A stretch of DNA of 22,506 nucleotides, from positions 1-22,506 of the forward strand of contig JBGTIS010000162.1 of the NCBI GenBank assembly GCA_041745535.1, given 5' to 3'. This DNA is from JBGTIS01 sp041745535 (GTDB lineage: Bacteria > Bacteroidota > Bacteroidia > Cytophagales > Cyclobacteriaceae). The translations under genes were made by a program, and so were the position numbers. The notes under the pieces are model-generated. The model searched no databases. It was not told the DNA's origin and saw only the letters and a list, made by a program, of their open reading frames with translations. Below are positions 15,445 through 22,506 of this stretch, one piece after another; position 1 is the stretch's first letter, and the number at the start of each line of letters is the position of its first letter.

Positions 15445-15705
15445 GTCGATCGGTTAGGAAAGCCCTTAAAAGATCTGGTAACAGAAATCCAGTGCAAAGG
15501 GGCCGGATTACTCAGCCTTAATGATTATATTGATACAACTACTCCTACGGGTAAGCTAACTTTTCATCTGTTTGCCGCTTTGACAGAATTTGAAAGGGAT
15601 ATTATTCGGGCTCGAACCCTGGCTGGTTTGGCTGCTGCCAAGGCCAGAGGGAGAAAAGGAAATGAGTGGGAACTTTTCTACTTTAACATCCGGATTTATA
15701 TTTAA
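15445..15705 (+). pseudogene. Truncated serine recombinase (resolvase/invertase)
   Basis: The open frame from 15445 to a TAA at 15703-15705 encodes the middle of a resolvase: VDRLGKPLKDLV, LSLNDYIDTTTPTGKLTFHL, FAALTEFERDIIRARTLAGL and AAAKARGRKG. These are the core and long E-helix region of Tn3-type resolvases or DNA invertases. The N-terminal part with the catalytic Ser and first Arg residues is absent: an in-frame TAA at 15442-15444 lies just upstream and the sequence there is repeat 2. The C-terminal DNA-binding helix-turn-helix is also missing, replaced by NEWELFYFNIRIYI. There is no start codon at the proper place, so it is a dead fragment of about 73 recognisable residues. Confidence 0.85.
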
Positions 15706-15762
15706 TTTTAATGGATGCATATACGTTTACACTAAGGAGTTAACTATACCGACCTAGGGTGC

Positions 15763-15984
15763 TCAAGGTACGTATTCGATTTCCGGATACTCCGATTGGT
15801 TTTTGATTTCCGAAGCGGGGGCTCCTTTCAGGTATACATTAAAGAAACTGCTGATGCAGTGCGATGTTACGGCAACCTGGCGGCTACCATCGAGACGCAC
15901 AACGCCTAGCGTACGCATCAGCAGCCCAAATACTATAATCTTAATCATGCGCATAGCTGGCTTTGGTTTAAAGCTAATGGTCAC
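15763..15984 (-). pseudogene. C-terminal fragment of an alpha/beta hydrolase
   Basis: The minus-strand frame ends in TGA (15763-15765) and encodes about 73 residues whose last part reads VVRLDGSRQVAVTSHCISSF, FNVYLKGAPASEIKNQS and YPEIEYVP. This resembles the C-terminus of PAF-acetylhydrolase or dienelactone-hydrolase-like proteins, where a DG-R motif precedes an FFDxYLKG helix and a YPEV ending. The nucleophile Ser and the Asp part of the triad would lie upstream and are absent; a stop lies in frame a few codons before. The match rests on memory of the motif pattern, so the family is tentative, but the segment looks like a real protein end and not random sequence. Confidence 0.4.
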
Positions 15985-16062
15985 TAAAAAAGGTGCTCGT
16001 CACACAAAATAGCCGTTTTTAAGGACTGCTGTATAGATGGCAAAATCTACTATTATATCGTT

Positions 16063-16096
16063 ACTTTGTAAAATTAAGTACTTTGAATTACAAAGT
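16063..16096. promoter_or_regulatory. Orphan palindromic operator-like site
   Basis: ACTTTGTAA (16063-16071) and TTACAAAGT (16088-16096) are perfect inverted repeats. Between them another ACTTTG (16080-16085) pairs with CAAAGT (16091-16096) across five bases. Three ACTTTG half-sites in 34 bases look like an operator for a dimeric repressor, perhaps PadR-like, at the promoter of a gene now lost. No regulator is present in this window. Confidence 0.4.
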
Positions 16097-16237
16097 TAAT
16101 GATTTTTTCTAAAGAAACAAGGGTCCCTTTAGATGAATGGAACTGTTTCTTTGCGCTACCTGCCCACATTAGAATTCCCCCTTTAATTGCTTTTTATATC
16201 TTTGGTGTTCTTATAACCTAAAAATTAAGGGGCATAA

Positions 16238-16400
16238 GAAAATTGATGCTATATACAAGTACCTTCTCACGATACACTTATGTTTGAAATGCCTTGGGTA
16301 AGTGAAAAGGACTATGAACTTCAATTTACCAATGGATGCTATAAAGTAGCACATAATCATCTTTTACGAGCAGGGACGTATACTACGGGTTTCGTACAAT
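16238..16400 (+). other. Unassigned open stretch, possible gene fragment
   Basis: A frame open from 16238, with an internal ATG at 16280, reads MFEMPWVSEKDYELQFTNG then CYKVAHNHLLRAGTYTTGF. The composition looks protein-like, and it runs in a different frame into the yhhQ 3' remnant at 16401. I cannot name a family. It may be the edge of another element that landed in the scar, or chance. Confidence 0.25.
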
Positions 16401-16442
16401 TTGGCGGAAGAAGCTGCTCAAGATACCGCTTTTTTCTAATGC
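16401..16442 (+). repeat. Right copy of the yhhQ 3'-end direct repeat
   Basis: It encodes LAEEAAQDTAFF plus TAA (16401-16439), one residue different from the current yhhQ end. Its last bases contain the complement of the methyltransferase stop (CTA at 16436-16438), so the two stops overlap here. That makes this the likely original yhhQ 3' end, still attached to its old neighbour. Confidence 0.75.
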
Positions 16443-17188
16443 GTAAGCCTTCTTTTTAAGTTATCACAAATAATACCGGTGGCAATGCTCACATTCAGCG
16501 ATTCGGCATCGCCAAACCGGGGGATAAAAATTTTCTTATTGATCCAGGGCTCTAAATCAGGGTTAATTCCAAACGATTCATTGCCCATTAAAATAATACC
16601 GCAATCCGTAAACCTGATCTGACGCACATCTTCACCATCCAAAAAAGCCCCATATACAGGGACTTCAGCAGACTTAAAGTAAGTGGCCAGATCCGTATAA
16701 TACACAGATACCCTTAAAAATGATCCCATACTGGCGCTGATTACTTTCGGGTTATATACCTCCGCGGTTTCGTTTGAACAAACAATACCCGGGATGCCAT
16801 ACCAGTCGGCAATACGGATAATGGTACCCAGGTTGCCCGGATCGCGCACATCGTCCAGTGCCAGAATAAACTCATTTTTTGGGAAAATCGGAATATTTTT
16901 TTTAGCTTTCACTACTGCCAATCCTGCATGGTTGCTTTGAAGTGTAGTTAAACCCATCAGCTCTTTTTCGCTCACTTCATATACCTGGCTGGCAGTGAGT
17001 TGGCTGCTGATGCGTGGGGAGTGCGCCATCAGAAAGGGTTGCGTAGCTACCAGATATTGAATAGTAAAACTGGAATAAAGTAGCTCTCGTATACTTTTTG
17101 CCCCTTCTACCAGGAAAAGCTCATTTTTTTTGCGATACTTTTTTTGATGCAACGATTTGATTAATTTTGCTGTTTTTTTCGAAATCAT
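16436..17188 (-). CDS. TrmH/SpoU family RNA 2'-O-methyltransferase
   Basis: A 250-residue SPOUT methyltransferase that uses S-adenosylmethionine to methylate a ribose in rRNA or tRNA. An N-terminal L30e-like substrate-binding part (1-95, with KSIRELLYSS) precedes the SPOUT domain. Its three motifs are present: LDDVRDPGNLGTIIRIADWY (111-130), ILMGNESFGI (199-208) and IPRFGDAESLNVSIATGI (222-239), which form the trefoil knot and cofactor site. Specificity (RlmB-like, TrmH or other) cannot be told from sequence alone. The start ATG at 17186-17188 is preceded by a TAATTTTG box. The TAG stop lies within the right yhhQ 3' remnant, so it probably once overlapped yhhQ's stop. tamL is divergent, 99 bases away. 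Confidence 0.92.
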   Translation of the reverse strand: MISKKTAKLIKSLHQKKYRKKNELFLVEGAKSIRELLYSSFTIQYLVATQPFLMAHSPRISSQLTASQVYEVSEKELMGLTTLQSNHAGLAVVKAKKNIPIFPKNEFILALDDVRDPGNLGTIIRIADWYGIPGIVCSNETAEVYNPKVISASMGSFLRVSVYYTDLATYFKSAEVPVYGAFLDGEDVRQIRFTDCGIILMGNESFGINPDLEPWINKKIFIPRFGDAESLNVSIATGIICDNLKRRLTH

Positions 17189-17216
17189 CGTTATAAATAT
17201 AAATATCTGAAAATTA

Positions 17217-17224
17217 CAAAATTA
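17217..17224 (-). promoter_or_regulatory. Putative methyltransferase -7 box
   Basis: On the minus strand 17224-17217 reads TAATTTTG, a match to TAnnTTTG, 28 bases before the methyltransferase ATG. No clear -33 TTG is seen. It lies in the 99-base divergent spacer shared with tamL. Confidence 0.3.
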
Positions 17225-17287
17225 CTTTGCTGAAATTCAGGAAACTATTTATGCGGCAAGCATCCGTTTTATTATTATCCAGACTGC

Positions 17288-19723
17288 ATGGCACTGTCCA
17301 ATAAAGCTATTATAAAATTTTATCACTTCCTCCATACCAGCCTGGTAATAACTTTGGTGGCTTTTGTATTGGCCGGATGTGTGGGTACACGCTACCTGAA
17401 AGGTGACCAGCTCTTATTATACGAACAAAAAATTAAAGGTACCGACAACCTGGATAAAGAAAAACTGGAAGATTTATTCAGGCAGAAAACCAACCGGCGG
17501 TTCCCGATCATTCCCTTTGCGCCCTATGTAGGTTTTTATCAGTACGGGTTAAAATATTACGACAAAGAGGCCATTCAGGAAGAAAAACAAAAAGTAATAC
17601 AAAGACTTGACAGAAAAATTGAGCAGAACACCGATCATAAGAAAAAAACGGATAAGTTAATCGCTAAAAAAGAGCGGAAAATAACCAAACTAAACCGGAA
17701 GTTAGAAGAAGGTAACATCTGGATGCGGTGGGGCGAACCTTTGGCTGTTTACGACAGCGCACTTACAGAAGAAACCCGTGAAGTGTTAAATAAATATTTG
17801 CAAACCAAAGGATATTTTAATGGGAAAGTAACCTATGATGTAAACATACTTAACAAGCTGGTTAGCGTTATTTATACGGTACAGGAAAGAAAACCTTATA
17901 CCATCGATACCATTTCCTATGTAAGCGCCGATACAGCGATTACCCGCATCATTTACGATAATCTGGAAAATCAGGCGATCAGCCAGGGCGACAACTACGA
18001 TCAGGATGAACTAACCGCTGAAAGAACCCGGATTGACGAGCTGTTGAAAAATAGCGGATACTTTGATTTCAGTCGGCAGTACATTTCAATTTTTGCCGAT
18101 ACCACCCTGGGCGATTTGCGGGTAGCTACCAAGTTTATTATCCAGGAGCCTGAAAAAAGGGGGTATCATAAAATTTTCGAAATCGACTCTGTAATTTTTA
18201 ATATTGACGATAACATTACCGAGAAAACAGCCGACCGGCAAACGGAAGTTTACGACCACATTACCTACCGGTTCTATCACAATAAGTATTATAAAAAAAT
18301 CCTGGACAGCAAAATTTTTATTCATCCCGGCGATTTATACAATAAAAAAAATACACTGGAAACGCAGCGGCAGCTTTCTAACCTGGATGTATTCAAATTT
18401 ATTAACATTAACTATGATACCACTGGTGGTAAAATGATCGCCAATATCTATACCAGTCCGCTGAAGAAATTTCAGACGTCTAATGAGGTAGGGCTTAACG
18501 TGAGCCAGGCTTTTCCCGGACCATTTTTTAATACTTCTCTTAAGGTGAGGAATGTATTTGGCGGACTTGAAATTATGGAGGTAAGTGGCCGTGCTGGTAT
18601 TGAAGGGGTACCGCCGGTAACTGAGCAACGGAATGTTTTTAAAAGCAGTGAGGCCGGAGGAACTTTTTCTTTAACCTTCCCGCAGTTTATTTTTCCTTTT
18701 ATCAACCGTTTCACCCGGGGCGAAATTAACCCAAAAACCAGAGTTCAAACGGGTTACAGTTTCGTAGACCGCCCCGAATACCGAAGGTCAAATTTCAAAA
18801 CCTCTATTTCCTATTCGTGGCAAAAACAGCAGAAAATTTTATATGAACTCACTCTGGCTGATATCAACTATATTGATTCCAGAATACAATCGGATGCTTT
18901 TCAGCAACGGCTCGATGAATTAGAGGCAGCAGGGAATAAAAGTCTGCCCCGGGCCTTCCTGCCTTCGTTTGTAACCAGCACCATTTTCAATACCACTTTT
19001 AATTTCAATAATTATGGTTCGAACACCAAAGCTTCTTTTTTGAGGTTATACCTGGAAAATGGCGGATTAATATTTAATTATTTTAATGCTTTTACCAACC
19101 TGTTGGATTCATTAAATCTTCAGTATTTCAGGTTTTTTAAGATCAACACCGATTACCGGCAGTATGCGCCCGTATCACGCTCTACCACGCTTGCCTATCG
19201 GTTCAATGTAGGCATTGCCGCGCCCTATGGCGGCACCATTGGCTTACCCTATGAAAAATTATTTTTTGCCGGAGGCAGCAACAGCATCAGGGCCTGGCCC
19301 GCACGCCGGTTAGGTCCAGGTTCCAGCGCACCCGATTCGGTCGACATCGATGGGTATTATGTGTATCTGATCGAACAACCTGGAGAAATCCTGCTGGAAT
19401 CCAGCATAGAAATCCGGCAAAAGCTATTTGGTTTTGTCGATGGAGCCATTTTTCTGGATGCCGGCAATAGCTGGCTCATCAAAGAAGACGACACTCGGCC
19501 GGGCGGAAATTTTGATTTGAATCGCTTCTATAAAGAAATCGCGCTCGGAACGGGCTTAGGACTTCGATTTGATTTTTCGTATCTTATTGCCCGCTTCGAT
19601 TTTGGGCTCAAAGTGTATGATCCGGCACGGGATTTAAAGCAGCGATGGATTGGTCAGCAATTTACACTGGCCGAAGAATTACAGCATTTTACCTTTAACT
19701 TCGGAATTGGCTATCCTTTTTAG
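17288..19723 (+). CDS. tamL: TamL-like Omp85 outer-membrane assembly lipoprotein
   Basis: A member of the Omp85/TamA family that inserts or exports proteins at the outer membrane, here with a lipid anchor as in the TamL branch of Bacteroidota. The 811-residue product has a lipobox VLAGC (Cys 31). Before the POTRA repeats there is a lysine/glutamate-rich predicted coiled coil (about 95-142), then POTRA-like parts (about 150-330) and the beta barrel (about 380-811). Loop L6 carries FFAGGSNSIRAWPARRLGPG near 657-676, where the usual RGF/Y is RAW, a form common in this branch. The protein ends FTFNFGIGYPF with a terminal Phe, as outer-membrane barrels do. Its stop overlaps the stop of the convergent TlpA gene by four bases. 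A TamB partner is not in the window. Confidence 0.9.
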   Translation: MALSNKAIIKFYHFLHTSLVITLVAFVLAGCVGTRYLKGDQLLLYEQKIKGTDNLDKEKLEDLFRQKTNRRFPIIPFAPYVGFYQYGLKYYDKEAIQEEKQKVIQRLDRKIEQNTDHKKKTDKLIAKKERKITKLNRKLEEGNIWMRWGEPLAVYDSALTEETREVLNKYLQTKGYFNGKVTYDVNILNKLVSVIYTVQERKPYTIDTISYVSADTAITRIIYDNLENQAISQGDNYDQDELTAERTRIDELLKNSGYFDFSRQYISIFADTTLGDLRVATKFIIQEPEKRGYHKIFEIDSVIFNIDDNITEKTADRQTEVYDHITYRFYHNKYYKKILDSKIFIHPGDLYNKKNTLETQRQLSNLDVFKFININYDTTGGKMIANIYTSPLKKFQTSNEVGLNVSQAFPGPFFNTSLKVRNVFGGLEIMEVSGRAGIEGVPPVTEQRNVFKSSEAGGTFSLTFPQFIFPFINRFTRGEINPKTRVQTGYSFVDRPEYRRSNFKTSISYSWQKQQKILYELTLADINYIDSRIQSDAFQQRLDELEAAGNKSLPRAFLPSFVTSTIFNTTFNFNNYGSNTKASFLRLYLENGGLIFNYFNAFTNLLDSLNLQYFRFFKINTDYRQYAPVSRSTTLAYRFNVGIAAPYGGTIGLPYEKLFFAGGSNSIRAWPARRLGPGSSAPDSVDIDGYYVYLIEQPGEILLESSIEIRQKLFGFVDGAIFLDAGNSWLIKEDDTRPGGNFDLNRFYKEIALGTGLGLRFDFSYLIARFDFGLKVYDPARDLKQRWIGQQFTLAEELQHFTFNFGIGYPF

Positions 19724-20859
19724 GTTCCCATAATTTCCTCCAGTTTTTCTTCCAAAGCTTTGCCCCGCAAATTTTTCGCGATAATTCTGCCTTCCTTATC
19801 CAGTAAATAAGTAGCAGGAATCGCATTGATGTTATACAGTTCCGCAGCCTTGGAATCGAAATACTGTAAATCGGATACGTGCGTCCAGGTAAGGTTATCG
19901 TCCTGAATGGCTTTTACCCAGGCAGATTTTTCCCGGTCCAGGCTAACACCAAAAATTTCAAATCCTTTGTTTTTATACTGGTCGTACAACCGCACCACAT
20001 TAGGGTTTTCTATGCGGCAGGGCCTGCACCAGGCAGCCCAGAAATCAATCAGTACATATTTGCCTTTCAGAGAGCTTAGGCGGACGGTATCGCCCTTAGG
20101 ATTGGGTAAGGCAAGATCCGGAGCTTCTTGACCAATAGCCAGTGTTTTCATATCTTTCACACTGGCAGCAAAATCCTGTGTATACGGTGAGTCTGGTAGT
20201 TCTTTCTGAAATTTATCGGCCAGCTCACTTAAGAACATAAAGTCTTTATCCGGGTCCAGATAATTTACCGCAAACAAGGCGGCTATTGAATTACCCATAT
20301 TTTGGATTTTTTCTTTTATCTGTGTGCGGGTAGCAGTTTCCAGAGAATCATAGCGCTGTTCTACGGCAGCCATCCCTTGCTGATTATTGGCATTTCTGGC
20401 CTCAATATAATCGTGATTGAGTTTATTTACGCCTTCCTGAAGCCCCTGCATAATTCTGTTAACCTCATTCAGATAATCGGTATCGGTAGAGCCCTCCACT
20501 TTGGCCAGCCCCTGGTTGTTGTTTCCATCAGCGGTTACCGTTACATCTTCGTCGTTCAACACCAGCGTTACATACTGATTTTCGTAAAAATTAATCCGGT
20601 AAAACCCCGGTTCAGAAACTTCTGTGGTTAACTGAAAAGTACTGTCCTCCTGAATGGTAATGGTATCTATTACTTCCAGGTTTGAGTTCCCAACTTTTTC
20701 GAGCACCACTACGCCTTCGCTTTGCGGATTGTTAATTTTACCCTTAATGGTAACCGGGTTTTGTTGTCCAGAGGATTTGCCATTTTGGCTCTGCCCATTG
20801 CTGCAGGCATGCGTAATAATTGCGCCTACTAATAAAAATAATATCTTATTAACTTTCAT
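19720..20859 (-). CDS. TlpA-like thioredoxin lipoprotein with N-terminal DUF4369-type domain
   Basis: A periplasmic thiol-disulfide protein of 379 residues, anchored by a lipobox ITHAC (Cys 19). The N-terminal beta domain (about 36-125, VTIKGKINNPQSEGVVVLEK) resembles DUF4369. A helical linker (125-235) follows. The AhpC/TSA-thioredoxin domain (about 240-379) has IGQEAPDLALPNPKG, LIDFWAAWCRPCR with the CxxC pair Cys 278/Cys 281, and the cis-Pro loop AIPATY (Pro 348). This layout is a very common Bacteroidota family thought to keep envelope proteins reduced, but the client is unknown. It starts 21 bases after the gatB stop, so the two are probably co-transcribed. It overlaps the tamL stop by four bases. 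Confidence 0.9.
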   Translation of the reverse strand: MKVNKILFLLVGAIITHACSNGQSQNGKSSGQQNPVTIKGKINNPQSEGVVVLEKVGNSNLEVIDTITIQEDSTFQLTTEVSEPGFYRINFYENQYVTLVLNDEDVTVTADGNNNQGLAKVEGSTDTDYLNEVNRIMQGLQEGVNKLNHDYIEARNANNQQGMAAVEQRYDSLETATRTQIKEKIQNMGNSIAALFAVNYLDPDKDFMFLSELADKFQKELPDSPYTQDFAASVKDMKTLAIGQEAPDLALPNPKGDTVRLSSLKGKYVLIDFWAAWCRPCRIENPNVVRLYDQYKNKGFEIFGVSLDREKSAWVKAIQDDNLTWTHVSDLQYFDSKAAELYNINAIPATYLLDKEGRIIAKNLRGKALEEKLEEIMGT

Positions 20860-20880
20860 AATGTTGTTGTTATTGGATAT

Positions 20881-22323
20881 TTATCCAAGTACTTCTTTAA
20901 TTAATTGGTTGGCTAATTTAGGATTGGCTTTTCCCTGGCTTCTTTTCATTACTTCACCTACAAATAAGCCAATTAATCCTTTTTTGCCTTTTTTATATAG
21001 TTTCACCTGATCGGGAAAAGTAGAGATTACTTCTTCAATCAAAGGTTTGATGTTATCAACGCTACTGTCTTGCAGCAGGTTATTTTCCTGAGCTACCTCC
21101 ACCGGTGAAGCTTTTGGATTTTCCAGTAACAGTGGAAACAGTTTTTGAGAGGCTGCCGCAAAGCTCACCCGATCTTTTGCTACCAGATCTATGAGTTCGG
21201 CCATGGTTTCCGGACGCAAAGGAAAATCCAGTATACTAACGGAGGCATTGTTCAAATATGATTTAACAGGTCCCATCAACCAGTTGGAAGCTGCTTTGTA
21301 AAATTCGATAGACTGGCAAACGGCATCGAAATACAGGGCAGTTTCCTTTTGTTCGCTCAATACTTCAGCATCATATTCGGGCAACTGATAGGTTTGGATA
21401 AATTTCTCATAAAACTCATGCGGCAGGGTGGGCATCGCGGCCTTTATTTCCGACAGCATTTCGTCGGAAATCAGCACCGGGCTTAAATCCGGTTCCGGAA
21501 AATACCGGTAATCGTTCAATTCCTCTTTGGTACGCATCCCAGCGGTAGTACCTGTATCGGCATTGAATGTCCTGGTTTCGGAAATAATAGCATGCCCCTG
21601 TTCCAGTTCGCTGATCTGCCTTTCTACTTCAACATCGATGGCCCGCTGCGCATTGCGAATGGAATTCATGTTTTTTACCTCCACTTTCTTTCCATATTCC
21701 CTGGCTTCTTTCAACATTACAGAAACGTTGGCATCGCACCGCATGGAAGCTTCCTCCATATTGCCATCACAAATTTCAAGGTATTTCACCAGTTTTCTGA
21801 TTTCTGCCAACAAAGCCGAAGCCTCTTCGGAGCTTCTCAGGTCTGGTTCAGTAACAATTTCTATCAGCGGTACACCGGCCCGGTTAAAATCTACCCATGT
21901 ATCGGTTTCGCCTTCCAGGTGAATAGATTTCCCCGCGTCTTCTTCCAGGTGAATCCTGTTCAGGTGAATTTTTTTTTCCTGTCCGTTTTTTAGTTTCACT
22001 GGCAGATACCCACCCACACAAATCGGGGTTTTGTCCTGCGTAATCTGGTAACCTTTGGGTAAATCGGGGTAAAAATAATTCTTGCGATCAAAAATAGTTT
22101 CACGGGATATGTCGCAATGGCAGGCCAGGCCCATTTTAATAGCCTGTTCTACCACCTTTTTATTGAGTTTGGGCAAAGTACCCGGATGCCCCAATGTAAT
22201 TACGCTGATGTGCGTATTGGGTGCGGCTCCGAACTCATTCGCGTCGGAAGAGAATATTTTGGTATGTGTTAGCAACTGCACATGTACTTCCAGGCCTATT
22301 ACAGTGGTATATTTATCCCTCAT
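20881..22323 (-). CDS. gatB: Aspartyl/glutamyl-tRNA amidotransferase subunit B
   Basis: The kinase/transamidase subunit of GatCAB, which converts misacylated Glu-tRNA(Gln) or Asp-tRNA(Asn) to the correct amide form. From the chosen start MRDKYTTVIGLEVHVQLL the product is 480 residues, the usual length. Two other ATG codons lie four and seven codons upstream. Motifs seen are KNYFYPDLPKGYQITQ near 90, RIHLEEDAGKS near 128, DFNRAGVPLIEIVTEPD near 148, SMRCDANVSV near 195 and VEVKNMNSIRNAQRAI near 215. The C-terminal 150 residues form the helical domain and YqeY-like tail that binds the tRNA. GatA and GatC are not in the window. A TATATTTG box lies about 50 bases upstream, and the TlpA gene follows on the same strand. 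Confidence 0.97.
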   Translation of the reverse strand: MRDKYTTVIGLEVHVQLLTHTKIFSSDANEFGAAPNTHISVITLGHPGTLPKLNKKVVEQAIKMGLACHCDISRETIFDRKNYFYPDLPKGYQITQDKTPICVGGYLPVKLKNGQEKKIHLNRIHLEEDAGKSIHLEGETDTWVDFNRAGVPLIEIVTEPDLRSSEEASALLAEIRKLVKYLEICDGNMEEASMRCDANVSVMLKEAREYGKKVEVKNMNSIRNAQRAIDVEVERQISELEQGHAIISETRTFNADTGTTAGMRTKEELNDYRYFPEPDLSPVLISDEMLSEIKAAMPTLPHEFYEKFIQTYQLPEYDAEVLSEQKETALYFDAVCQSIEFYKAASNWLMGPVKSYLNNASVSILDFPLRPETMAELIDLVAKDRVSFAAASQKLFPLLLENPKASPVEVAQENNLLQDSSVDNIKPLIEEVISTFPDQVKLYKKGKKGLIGLFVGEVMKRSQGKANPKLANQLIKEVLG

Positions 22324-22373
22324 TTGGTTCACCATATGAGTCAATATCTTTTTATTCTGATTTTAAAATTGGG

Positions 22374-22381
22374 CAAATATA
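22374..22381 (-). promoter_or_regulatory. Putative gatB -7 box (TATATTTG)
   Basis: On the minus strand 22381-22374 reads TATATTTG, a full match to TAnnTTTG, about 50 bases before the gatB start and just after the preceding gene's stop. No TTG is seen at the -33 spacing. Confidence 0.4.
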
Positions 22382-22410
22382 CGTAAAAAGAAGGTGGAAT
22401 GGTTACGGTT

Positions 22411-22506
22411 TCAGGAGTTATATAGCTTTTGGATACAGGATTCCAGTTTCTTAGGCTTTTGTGTACCCAGTAAAAGTTTTTTCCCATCGGTCAGTTCCAG
22501 TTGCAG
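22411..22506 (-). CDS. C-terminal end of an unknown protein (partial)
   Basis: The minus-strand frame is open from the right edge to a TGA at 22411-22413 and encodes 31 residues: LQLELTDGKKLLLGTQKPKK then LESCIQKLYNS. The pattern of a DGKK turn, a GTQ-P-x-x-L motif and a terminal helix recalls the last strand and helix of bacterial PH-like domains in small membrane proteins, but the piece is too short to be sure. It lies about 88 bases upstream of the gatB start on the same strand and could lead into the gatB transcript. Confidence 0.55.
   Translation of the reverse strand: MQLELTDGKKLLLGTQKPKKLESCIQKLYNS

Larger units (their letters stand above)
15171..16400. mobile_element. Scar of a decayed insertion at the yhhQ 3' end
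   Basis: A 1.23 kb stretch without any intact gene, between two copies of the yhhQ 3' end. It contains three types of hairpin repeat, a truncated serine recombinase, a C-terminal hydrolase remnant on the minus strand, an orphan palindromic site and two short unassigned frames (16099-16221 with 40 codons; 16280-16459). The mix of broken genes suggests several rounds of insertion and deletion. Boundaries come from the flanking repeats. No terminal inverted repeats of an insertion sequence were recognised. Confidence 0.55.

Noticed and set aside
15803..16012. 69-codon + strand frame in the scar
   Set aside because: It is antisense to the hydrolase-like fragment and reads as low-meaning sequence rich in Arg/Thr.
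16099..16221. 40-codon frame beginning MIFSKETRVPLDEWN
   Set aside because: Short, in the middle of the decayed region, with no known motif; compatible with chance.
19255..19325. Mutated L6 signature (IRAW for VRGF/Y) as a broken TamL
   Set aside because: The RAW form is common among Bacteroidota Omp85 lipoproteins and the rest of the barrel is intact, so this is a lineage trait.

Overview
The window looks like chromosome of a Bacteroidota bacterium, most likely a member of the Cytophagales. The pointers are: AT-rich spacers with no recognisable Shine-Dalgarno sites; several TAnnTTTG-type -7 promoter boxes; an Omp85/TamA-like protein with a lipobox (TamL type); a DUF4369-thioredoxin (TlpA) lipoprotein; a stand-alone Smr protein with a DUF2027-like region; and purC, STAS and rnz genes in a row. 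No tRNA, rRNA or CRISPR array was seen. Most genes are core housekeeping or envelope genes.

Left part (1-5904, + strand): a terminator-like hairpin, an unexplained hairpin-rich stretch (about 141-264), fumC, a secreted coiled-coil/SPOR protein, two tandem paralogous lipoproteins separated by a strong terminator, and recJ. Middle (5936-8565): a secreted protein of unknown function (-) divergent from a photolyase (+), which meets guanine deaminase (-) tail to tail with no spacer. Then comes a long co-oriented + run (8698-15167): DUF2279 membrane protein, Smr protein, a 16-repeat MORN-like protein, purC, a STAS protein, rnz (ribonuclease Z) and a YhhQ-type queuosine-precursor transporter.

The most informative stretch is 15129-16442. 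It holds no intact gene but contains hairpin repeats, a truncated serine recombinase, a C-terminal hydrolase remnant, an orphan palindromic operator-like site and short unassigned open stretches. It is flanked by two diverged copies of the 3' end of the transporter gene. The right-hand copy overlaps the stop codon of the convergent rRNA/tRNA methyltransferase gene. This suggests that yhhQ and the methyltransferase were once convergent neighbours with overlapping stops, and that an element entered at the yhhQ 3' end, left a replacement end and then decayed.

Right part: SpoU-family methyltransferase (-), TamL-like outer-membrane assembly lipoprotein (+), a TlpA lipoprotein (-) whose stop overlaps that of tamL, gatB (-) just upstream of it, and the C-terminal end of another - strand gene running off the right edge. 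Genes are packed closely: two convergent pairs abut or overlap at their stops, and a third pair seems to have done so before the insertion.

I did not find a convincing new multi-gene system. The best leads are the scar at the yhhQ 3' end, the hairpin-rich stretch near the left edge, and the paired lipoproteins with a shared acidic C-terminal motif.
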